Shown here in pieces: positions 1-4,408 of a stretch of 5,432 bases of DNA (position 1 is its first letter; every line of letters begins with the position of its first letter). The stretch is from assembly GCA_002780205.1 (NCBI GenBank), contig PEVQ01000070.1:1-5432 (forward strand). Reading direction: 5' to 3'. Position numbers and translations under genes: made by a program. Origin of the DNA: Elusimicrobia bacterium CG06_land_8_20_14_3_00_38_11 (lineage in GTDB: Bacteria; Elusimicrobiota; UBA8919). Under the pieces are notes generated by a model. That model had not been told where the DNA came from, did not search any database, and worked only from the letters and a program-made list of their open reading frames with translations.

Positions 1-10
1 GGGTCTATAG

Positions 11-31
11 ATGCTGAATCAAGTTCAGCAT
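11..31. repeat. Short perfect palindrome in the leader
   Basis: ATGCTGAA (11-18) is followed by a 5-nt spacer and its exact reverse complement TTCAGCAT (24-31), giving an 8-bp stem. There is no T-run after it, so it is not an obvious intrinsic terminator. The wording resembles the dispersed palindromes of the type 'CTGAA...CAAGTTCAG' followed by ATGACA that I recall from many bacterial genomes, so a dispersed repeat is the likeliest reading (inference). No protein end can be recognised in the flanking bases. Confidence 0.55.
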
Positions 32-64
32 GACACCATCTTCCATGTAAAGTATATTCCGCTC

Positions 65-93
65 TTGTTAGTAACCTAAAAAAATCTTATAAA
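65..93 (+). promoter_or_regulatory. Candidate sigma70-type promoter for the fab operon
   Basis: TTGTTA (65-70, four of six matches to TTGACA) lies exactly 17 bp upstream of TATAAA (88-93, five of six matches to TATAAT), in an A/T-rich stretch about 120 bp before the fabD start. Transcription from here would include the leader hairpin at 107-185. The assignment rests on consensus and spacing alone. If plsX/fabH lie just upstream, this promoter may be only one of several inputs to the operon. Confidence 0.4.
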
Positions 94-106
94 ATCTTTC
101 TACAAT

Positions 107-185
107 AGAACACGAAGAACCAACAGAATTAAGAATTGTAATCGCCAATTTTTAATTGGCGTTTCCTCTGTGTTTTCAGTGTTCT
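107..185. repeat. Long imperfect hairpin in the fabD leader
   Basis: The left arm begins AGAACAC (107-113) and is matched by GTGTTCT (179-185). GAA (114-116) pairs with TTC (175-177), ACAGA (123-127) pairs with TCTGT (167-171), and the centre is the perfect stem 143-161. The left arm iterates GAA words and the right arm repeats GTGTT (170-174 and 179-183). It is of the same general kind as the spacer palindromes further along the operon. It would be transcribed if the promoter at 65-93 is real. Confidence 0.5.
143..161 (+). other. Tight stem-loop at the apex of the leader hairpin
   Basis: CGCCAATT (143-150) and AATTGGCG (154-161) are perfect complements around a 3-nt TTT loop. The stem is followed by GTTTCCTC, not a clean T-run, so a terminator or attenuator is possible but poorly supported. 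It is about 50 nt upstream of the fabD start. Confidence 0.4.
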
Positions 186-201
186 CTATGGTAAATGCTT
201 T

Positions 202-206
202 GGGGG
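202..206 (+). promoter_or_regulatory. G-run ribosome binding site that sets the fabD start
   Basis: GGGGG lies 6 nt before the ATG at 213 and can pair with the CCUCC anti-Shine-Dalgarno core through one G-U pair. It falls inside the reading frame that would open from the upstream ATG at 195, which argues for 213 as the true start. acpP and fabF use the same G-run type of site. Confidence 0.6.
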
Positions 207-212
207 AATGTT

Positions 213-1154
213 ATGGAAAAAATTGCACTTGTTTTTCCCGGACAGGCGGCGCAATACGTCAGAATGGGAAAAGAGTTTTATGAAAAATATCCCGTCGCAA
301 AAGAAACTTTTGACAAGGCGAATGAAATACTCGGTTATGATTTGAAAAAAATTATTTTTGAAGGACCGCTTGATTTACTTACGCAGACAAAATATACCCA
401 GCCCGCAGTTTTTGTAACATCTGTCGCTTGCTTCAAAGTTTTTACTATGAACTATGAACTATCAACTATCAACTACTGTGCTGGTCACAGTTTGGGTGAA
501 TACTCAGCACTTGTTGCATCTGATGTCTTATCTTTTGAAGATGCTCTGAAACTTGTAAATTCACGCGCAAACTTCACACAATCTGCCTGTGAAAAAACAA
601 AGGGTACAATGCTTGCAATTTTAGGTGCTGAACAAAATGAAGTTTCCGAAATTTGTGCCCAAGCAAGTAGTATCGGAATATGTCAGGCGGTAAATTTTAA
701 TGCACCCGGACAAATAGTAATTTCCGGAGAAATTGCGGCAATTTCTAAAGCAAGAGAATTGGCAAAAACAAAAAAAATAAAAGCAATTCCGCTCGCAGTT
801 TCAGGGGCGTTTCATTCTTCATTAATGAAAGAAGCAGCAGACAAAATGGCAGAAGAATTGAAAAAATATGTTTTCAAAAATCCGAGATTTCCTGTTGTCT
901 CAAATTGTGATGCAGAAATTACAACAACAGCAGAAAAAATTCCGGAAAAACTTGTCAAACAGATTGCATCGCCGGTTTTGTGGATTGATTCAATAAATAA
1001 AATAATATCAACCGGTTGCGGAATATTTATAGAACTGGGACCAAAAAATATCGTGTCGGGAATGATTAAAAAAATATCGCCGACGGTAAAAATATTTAAC
1101 ATAGAAAATGAAGCGACATTAAATACCACACTGGAGGCATTAAAAAATGTGTGA
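213..1154 (+). CDS. fabD: Malonyl-CoA:ACP transacylase FabD
   Basis: Transfers the malonyl group from malonyl-CoA to the phosphopantetheine arm of AcpP, supplying the extender unit for cytoplasmic type II fatty acid synthesis. The 313-residue product matches the usual FabD length. Visible landmarks align with E. coli FabD: oxyanion Gln11 in FPGQ, nucleophile Ser93 in GHSLGEYSAL, Arg118 that holds the malonyl carboxylate, catalytic His201 in SGAFHS, and Gln250 before SPVLW. Position 12 is Ala where PGQG is usual (PGQAAQ), a mild oddity. Start 213 is chosen because family homology begins at MEKIALVFPGQ and a G-run binding site sits 6 nt upstream; an ATG at 195 would add six unrelated residues. 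Residues 78-88, just before the nucleophile strand, are encoded by a 7-nt tandem repeat, so this stretch is not conserved family sequence. The stop overlaps the fabG start by 8 nt. Function is essentially certain. Confidence 0.97.
   Translation: MEKIALVFPGQAAQYVRMGKEFYEKYPVAKETFDKANEILGYDLKKIIFEGPLDLLTQTKYTQPAVFVTSVACFKVFTMNYELSTINYCAGHSLGEYSALVASDVLSFEDALKLVNSRANFTQSACEKTKGTMLAILGAEQNEVSEICAQASSIGICQAVNFNAPGQIVISGEIAAISKARELAKTKKIKAIPLAVSGAFHSSLMKEAADKMAEELKKYVFKNPRFPVVSNCDAEITTTAEKIPEKLVKQIASPVLWIDSINKIISTGCGIFIELGPKNIVSGMIKKISPTVKIFNIENEATLNTTLEALKNV
444..475 (+). repeat. 7-nt tandem repeat inside fabD
   Basis: Four heptamers follow each other: ACTATGA at 444 and 451, then ACTATCA at 458 and 465, plus a partial ACTA at 472-475. 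The unit is not a multiple of three, so successive copies are read in different frames and give the segment TMNYELSTINY (FabD residues 78-88). No complementary arm was found next to it. Compared with E. coli FabD the spacing between TQPA and GHSLG differs by about one residue, so the array replaces the normal linker rather than lengthening it. Confidence 0.85.
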
Positions 1155-1899
1155 ACAAAAACTGAAAGATAAGGTGGCAATAATTACAGGCGGGGCGCAG
1201 GGAATCGGCAGAGCAATAGCCGAAAAACTTGCAGACGAGGGTGCAAAAATTGTAATCGCGGATGTTATGGAAGAAGCCGCAAAAAAAACCGCGGATGAAA
1301 TATCAAATAATAAAAATGTTGCCGCACTTTCGCTAAAAGTGGATGTTTCTTCCTCGCAGGAAACGGAACAAATGATTAAAAAAACTGTTGAAAAATTTGG
1401 AAAAATTGATATAATAATTAATAATGCCGGAATTACCCGTGACAACCTTTTGATAAGAATGTCCGACGATGAGTGGGATAAAGTTCTCGCAATCAACTTA
1501 AAAGGCGTTTTTAACTGTTCAAAAGCGGCTGCAAAAATAATGATGAAACAGCGGGCGGGAAAAATAGTCAACATTGCATCCGTTGTCGGTTTAATGGGAA
1601 ATGCCGGACAGGCAAATTACTCCGCATCAAAGGGCGGGGTGATTGCATTAACAAAAACCATGGCGCGGGAGTTGGCTTCCCGAAATATAAATGTAAATGC
1701 AGTCGCACCGGGATTTATCAAAACTGCTATGACCGAAAAACTTTCAGACGAGCAAAAGAAAAAATTAACCGATTTAATACCGCTTGCACGATTGGGCGAA
1801 CCACAGGATGTCGCAAATATAGTCGCATTTTTATGCACCGACGAATCATCATATATCACGGGAGAGGTAATTTCCGTCAACGGCGGAATGTACATGTGA
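1147..1899 (+). CDS. fabG: 3-oxoacyl-ACP reductase FabG (short-chain dehydrogenase)
   Basis: Reduces 3-ketoacyl-ACP to (R)-3-hydroxyacyl-ACP, the first reductive step of each elongation cycle. The 250-residue product is a full-length classical SDR. The Rossmann loop is TGGAQGIG (14-21), followed by NNAG (92-95), and the catalytic tetrad is Asn117, Ser145, Tyr158, Lys162 (YSASK). The FabG-typical segments GITRDNLL, GQANYSASK, VAPGFI and the C-terminal VNGGMYM are all present, which separates it from other SDRs. Two cofactor positions differ from E. coli FabG: Gln18 replaces the NADPH-phosphate-binding Arg, and Asp39 sits at the end of strand beta-2, the position that favours NADH in classical SDRs. 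NADH preference is therefore likely (inference). The start has GGAGG (1133-1137) 9 nt upstream, inside the end of fabD, and overlaps fabD by 8 nt (ATGTGTGA), implying translational coupling. Confidence 0.97.
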   Translation: MCEQKLKDKVAIITGGAQGIGRAIAEKLADEGAKIVIADVMEEAAKKTADEISNNKNVAALSLKVDVSSSQETEQMIKKTVEKFGKIDIIINNAGITRDNLLIRMSDDEWDKVLAINLKGVFNCSKAAAKIMMKQRAGKIVNIASVVGLMGNAGQANYSASKGGVIALTKTMARELASRNINVNAVAPGFIKTAMTEKLSDEQKKKLTDLIPLARLGEPQDVANIVAFLCTDESSYITGEVISVNGGMYM

Positions 1900-1995
1900 A
1901 CGGAACACGGAACAGACACAGAACTGGAACACAGAACTTACACGGAATAGTTAAACAGTTCCGCGTCAGTTCCGTGTAGAAGTTCCGCGTCAGTT
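1900..1995. repeat. GAAC/GTTC word-repeat element between fabG and acpP
   Basis: Immediately after the fabG stop, ACGGAAC is repeated in tandem (1900-1906, 1907-1913). GAAC then recurs at 1921, 1927 and 1934, while the right half carries GTTC at 1958, 1969 and 1982. GAACTTACACGGAA (1934-1947) is complementary to 1970-1985 with a 2-nt bulge, a 14-bp stem enclosing about 22 nt. AGTTCCGCGTCAGTT is present twice exactly (1957-1971 and 1981-1995). The element ends just before the acpP ribosome binding site (AGGGGG, 2007-2012). No convincing promoter was seen in it. Confidence 0.75.
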
Positions 1996-2017
1996 TAGCG
2001 GTATTTAGGGGGTTATT

Positions 2018-2257
2018 ATGGCAGATGTAGAAGCGAAGGTAAAGGAAATTGTGGCGGAACAGTTGGGTGTGGATGCGGCAAAAGTCGTTCCCACGGCATC
2101 GTTTATAAACGATTTAGGTGCTGACTCGCTTGACACGGTTGAACTTGTTATGGCGCTTGAAGAATCATTCGGGATTGAAATCCCCGACGAAGAAGCATCA
2201 AAAATTACAACCGTAGGTCAAGCGGTTGATTATATAAACGCACACGCAAAACAATAA
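2018..2257 (+). CDS. acpP: Acyl carrier protein AcpP
   Basis: Carries acyl intermediates of fatty acid synthesis as thioesters on a 4'-phosphopantetheine arm. At 79 residues it has the usual length and is strongly acidic. The attachment site is Ser37 in LGADSLDTVELV, the family signature, followed by the recognition helix II (about residues 37-52, EESFGIEIPDEEA region) that contacts FabD, FabG and FabF. AGGGGG (2007-2012) lies 5 nt before the ATG. The gene is set apart from its neighbours by repeat-bearing spacers on both sides (118 nt upstream, 93 nt downstream). This would allow separate transcript processing of a protein that is normally needed in excess over the enzymes, though that role is inferred. 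The Ser-modifying holo-ACP synthase is not in the window. Identification is certain. Confidence 0.98.
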   Translation: MADVEAKVKEIVAEQLGVDAAKVVPTASFINDLGADSLDTVELVMALEESFGIEIPDEEASKITTVGQAVDYINAHAKQ

Positions 2258-2332
2258 AGCAATTAAAAATTATAAATTAAAAATGCAAAATTGATGCTGA
2301 ATTTAATTTTTAATTTTACATTTTTAATTGCT
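2258..2332. repeat. 7-nt-period imperfect hairpin between acpP and fabF
   Basis: The left arm reads in 7-nt units from 2261 (AATTAAA, AATTATA, then units at 2275, 2282 and 2289), and the right arm also reads in 7-nt units at 2305, 2312, 2319 and 2326 (AATTTTT, AATTTTA and so on). Pairing: 13 bp between 2258-2270 and 2320-2332, 11 bp between 2274-2284 and 2306-2316, and 5 bp between 2288-2292 and 2300-2304, closing a 7-nt loop (2293-2299). That is 29 bp with two small internal loops. It begins one base after the acpP stop and ends 6 nt before the fabF binding site. It lacks a GC-rich stem with T-run, so it is not a standard terminator. Confidence 0.85.
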
Positions 2333-2338
2333 GTTACC

Positions 2339-2343
2339 GGGGG
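2339..2343 (+). promoter_or_regulatory. G-run ribosome binding site that sets the fabF start
   Basis: GGGGG lies 7 nt upstream of the ATG at 2351. An in-frame ATG at 2291 would add 20 residues, but these would be encoded by the A/T-rich palindrome and have no counterpart in the family, so 2351 is preferred. Confidence 0.65.
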
Positions 2344-2350
2344 TATTTCT

Positions 2351-3586
2351 ATGCAAAAAAAGGTTGTAATTACCGGACTGGGTGTTGTGTCTCCAATCGG
2401 TATCGGCAAAGAGGATTACTGGAAGGCGCTGATGGACGGAAAATCGTCGGCAGCGACCTTGACCCATTTTGATACCGCTAATTTTTCATCCAAATTCGGC
2501 TGTGAGGTGAAAAACTTTAATCCCGAAAATTACATTGAAAAGAAAAAAGTAAGACGGATGGACAGGTTTGTCCAGTTCGCGGTAGCGGCTGCCAAACTGG
2601 CAGTAGAGGATTCAAAACTGGACTTCACAAAAGAAAATCCGGAAAGGTGCGGGGTAATTCTCGGCAGCGGAATTGGCGGAATACAGACAATTGAAGAGCA
2701 GTCAAAAGTTCTTTTTGAGAAAGGGGCAGGAAGAATATCGCCGTTCCTTATTCCGATGCTTATCACAAATATGGCGCCGGCAGAAATTGCTATGATGTTC
2801 GGTGTTCGCGGGCCGAATTACTCCATTACTTCCGCATGCGCATCGTCCACACACTCAATAGGCGATGCCCTGCGGTTAATACGACACGAAGATATGGACA
2901 TCGCAATTGCAGGAGGGACAGAAGCGGCAATAACGCCATTGGGCTTCGGCGGATTTTGCGCTATTAAAGCGCTCTCAACAAGAAATGACGCTCCGGAAAA
3001 AGCATCCCGTCCTTTTGATGCGCATCGAGACGGATTTGTTATGGGCGAGGGTGCAGGAATGATAATTCTTGAGACGGAAGAACATGCAAAAGCGAGGGGT
3101 GCAAAAATATACTGCGAACTCGCCGGCTACGGCGCTACCGACGACGCTTATCATATAACAGCGCCGGAACCAAACGCTGTGGCATCATCAAAATCAATGG
3201 AGTTGGCAATAAAAGACGGCGGACTAACTCCCGGAGATATTGATTATGTAAATGCGCATGGAACATCCACATCACTCAACGATAAAATTGAAACGATGGC
3301 AATAAAAAAGGTTTTCGGCGAACACGCAAAAAAACTGGCGGTATCATCTACAAAATCAATGACCGGACACCTTTTGGGAGCGGCGGGCGCGGCGGAAGTT
3401 ATTGCAACTGTTCTGTGTATGGAAAGGGGCTTTATTCATCCGACGATAAATTATGAGTTTCCTGACCCGGAATGCGACCTTGATTATGTGCCCAATAAAC
3501 CCAGACAGAAACAGATAAACGCTGCAATTTCCAATTCGCTCGGTTTCGGCGGACACAACGCGACTTTGGCAATAAAAAAAATGTGA
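2351..3586 (+). CDS. fabF: 3-oxoacyl-ACP synthase II FabF (KAS II)
   Basis: Condenses malonyl-ACP with acyl-ACP, releasing CO2 and extending the chain by two carbons. The product of 411 residues matches FabF length. Catalytic residues fall at the same positions as in E. coli FabF: nucleophile Cys163 in TSACASS, His303 in NAHGTST and His340 in KSMTGHLLGAAG, with Lys335 in the same motif. The Cys-His-His triad distinguishes it from FabH (Cys-His-Asn). Phe399 in LGFGGHN corresponds to the gatekeeper Phe. The N-terminus KVVITGLGVVSPIG is typical and begins at 2351; an earlier in-frame ATG at 2291 is rejected because the added residues come from the repeat. No FabB, FabZ or enoyl reductase is in the window, so FabF may be the only elongating condensing enzyme encoded here. 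The downstream 89-nt spacer separates it from rnc. Confidence 0.97.
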   Translation: MQKKVVITGLGVVSPIGIGKEDYWKALMDGKSSAATLTHFDTANFSSKFGCEVKNFNPENYIEKKKVRRMDRFVQFAVAAAKLAVEDSKLDFTKENPERCGVILGSGIGGIQTIEEQSKVLFEKGAGRISPFLIPMLITNMAPAEIAMMFGVRGPNYSITSACASSTHSIGDALRLIRHEDMDIAIAGGTEAAITPLGFGGFCAIKALSTRNDAPEKASRPFDAHRDGFVMGEGAGMIILETEEHAKARGAKIYCELAGYGATDDAYHITAPEPNAVASSKSMELAIKDGGLTPGDIDYVNAHGTSTSLNDKIETMAIKKVFGEHAKKLAVSSTKSMTGHLLGAAGAAEVIATVLCMERGFIHPTINYEFPDPECDLDYVPNKPRQKQINAAISNSLGFGGHNATLAIKKM

Positions 3587-3587
3587 A

Positions 3588-3665
3588 CCACAGAGGCACA
3601 GAGTTCGCGGAGAGAAAAAATTAAAAAACTATAATTGATAACTCTATATTCTCAGCGTTTCTGCG
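3588..3665. repeat. 8-nt-word palindrome between fabF and rnc
   Basis: CACAGAG is present at 3589-3595 and again at 3597-3603, giving an 8-nt period. The right arm has the related pair TCTCAGCG and TTTCTGCG (3650-3665). Across 3589-3603 versus 3651-3665 I count ten Watson-Crick pairs, two G-U pairs and three mismatches; AGAG (3611-3614) further pairs with CTCT (3642-3645). It begins within two bases of the fabF stop and ends about 10 nt before the rnc start. 'CACAGAG' spacers of this wording are familiar from several uncultured bacterial genomes (recollection, not a search). Confidence 0.65.
3630..3635 (+). promoter_or_regulatory. Possible -10 box upstream of rnc
   Basis: A perfect TATAAT lies 40 nt before the rnc ATG, between the arms of the palindrome. 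No acceptable -35 hexamer is found 16-18 bp upstream (the region is GCGGAG-like) and there is no TGn extension. In an A/T-rich loop this may be chance. A weak internal promoter for rnc is possible. Confidence 0.2.
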
Positions 3666-3675
3666 ATAATAAGAT

Positions 3676-4341
3676 ATGCATAATGAATTGGAAAAGAAAA
3701 TAAAAATAAAATTCAAAAACCCGAAACTTTTGGATGTCGCGCTGACTCACAAGTCATATGCAATAGAAAATAACCTGAATGAATTTAACGAGCGGATGGA
3801 ATTTTTAGGCGATTCCATTTTATCCACGGCAACCGCGGTTTTTCTCTATTTGAAATATCCGAACTCCGACGAAGGCAAACTCTCCAAAATAAAATCATCA
3901 GCAGTAAGCGGGGCAACCCTGCAGGAAATCGCAAAAAAACTTGAACTCGGAAAATTCGTAAAAATCTCCAAGTCGGAAGAGTCAACCGGTGGACGTGTTA
4001 AAGAATCAATACTCGCCAACACGATGGAAGCCGTTATCGGCGCTGTTTTTCTGGATGCGGGCTACGAAAAAGCGGAAAAATTTATTCACAAATTATTGGA
4101 CAAGCAAAAAATCAATCTGTCGGATTTCAAGTCGGACCTTCAGGAAGTAATACAATCAAAATACAAAACCATTCCCGTCTATGCCGTTATAGACGAAAAA
4201 GGCCCCGACCATGATAAAACATTCAAAATAGAGGTTCGTAACGGGAAAAAACAATTGGGAATCGGACTGGGTAAATCAAAAAAAGAAGCCCAGCAGAACG
4301 CAGCAAAAAATGCGTTATTAAGGTTAAAGGTAAAAAGTTAA
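3676..4341 (+). CDS. rnc: Ribonuclease III
   Basis: Cleaves double-stranded RNA, maturing rRNA and processing structured mRNAs. The 221-residue protein has the standard two domains. The nuclease domain spans about residues 1-145 with the signature NERMEFLGDS (38-47: Glu39, Glu42, Asp46), Glu66 in DEGKLS, and Glu118. The dsRNA-binding domain spans about 152-217 with GPDHDKTF and KKEAQQNAAKNAL. At the metal-binding position equivalent to E. coli Asp114 this protein has Asn115 (ILANTMEA), while Glu118, equivalent to the essential Glu117, is kept. No clear Shine-Dalgarno sequence precedes the ATG at 3676, unlike the other genes, but homology supports this start (ELEKKIKIKFKNPKLL). Residues 216-221 and the stop are encoded by the downstream 7-nt repeat. 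E. coli rnc represses itself by cleaving a leader hairpin, and the palindrome just upstream could serve the same purpose (inference). Confidence 0.96.
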   Translation: MHNELEKKIKIKFKNPKLLDVALTHKSYAIENNLNEFNERMEFLGDSILSTATAVFLYLKYPNSDEGKLSKIKSSAVSGATLQEIAKKLELGKFVKISKSEESTGGRVKESILANTMEAVIGAVFLDAGYEKAEKFIHKLLDKQKINLSDFKSDLQEVIQSKYKTIPVYAVIDEKGPDHDKTFKIEVRNGKKQLGIGLGKSKKEAQQNAAKNALLRLKVKS

Positions 4342-4397
4342 AATTAAAATTACGGCAAAATATTTTAACCTTAAACCTTTCACTTTTAAACTTTTCC
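4320..4397. repeat. 7-nt-period palindrome spanning the rnc end and the next spacer
   Basis: The left arm reads in 7-nt units beginning at 4320, 4327, 4334, 4341 and 4348 (AAGGTTA, AAGGTAA, and so on). The right arm reads in units at 4363, 4370, 4377, 4384 and 4391 (TTTTAAC, CTTAAAC, and so on). The inner stem TTAAAAT (4344-4350) with ATTTTAA (4362-4368) is perfect around an 11-nt loop; pairing continues outward with single-base bulges. The left arm supplies the last six codons and stop of rnc. The right arm ends just before the AAGGAG site of the next gene. Confidence 0.8.
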
Positions 4398-4398
4398 G

Positions 4399-4404
4399 AA
4401 GGAG
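4399..4404 (+). promoter_or_regulatory. Ribosome binding site of the acyl-CoA dehydrogenase gene
   Basis: AAGGAG is the most canonical Shine-Dalgarno sequence in the window and lies 4 nt before the ATG at 4409. It directly abuts the right arm of the preceding palindrome and fixes the start of the gene. Confidence 0.7.
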
Positions 4405-4408
4405 ATTT

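Noticed and set aside
1..33. Possible C-terminal end of an upstream gene (open frame ending in TGA at 31-33)
   Set aside because: The ten residues read through the palindrome and do not resemble the end of FabH or PlsX, the expected neighbours.
143..161. Intrinsic terminator
   Set aside because: The stem is good but is followed by GTTTCCTC rather than a T-run, and no upstream gene end is visible.
195..212. Upstream in-frame ATG for fabD adding MLWGNV
   Set aside because: The G-run ribosome binding site would be inside it, no binding site precedes 195, and family homology starts at the ATG at 213.
444..475. CRISPR-like array
   Set aside because: The units are 7 nt and contiguous with no spacers, and they are within an intact fabD frame.
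444..475. Frameshift or sequencing error in fabD caused by the repeat
   Set aside because: The frame is intact on both sides, Gln11, Ser93, Arg118, His201 and Gln250 all fall at their expected positions, and the loop length is close to that of E. coli FabD.
1140..1574. Long open frame on the minus strand (144 codons)
   Set aside because: It lies opposite fabG, which has all catalytic residues; the antisense product has low-complexity Ser/Ala/Ile-rich sequence and no recognisable family.
2291..2350. Upstream in-frame ATG for fabF adding a hydrophobic 20-residue leader that mimics a signal peptide
   Set aside because: The added codons are the A/T-rich palindrome arm; FabF is cytoplasmic, its conserved N-terminus begins at 2351, and a G-run site lies 7 nt upstream of that ATG.
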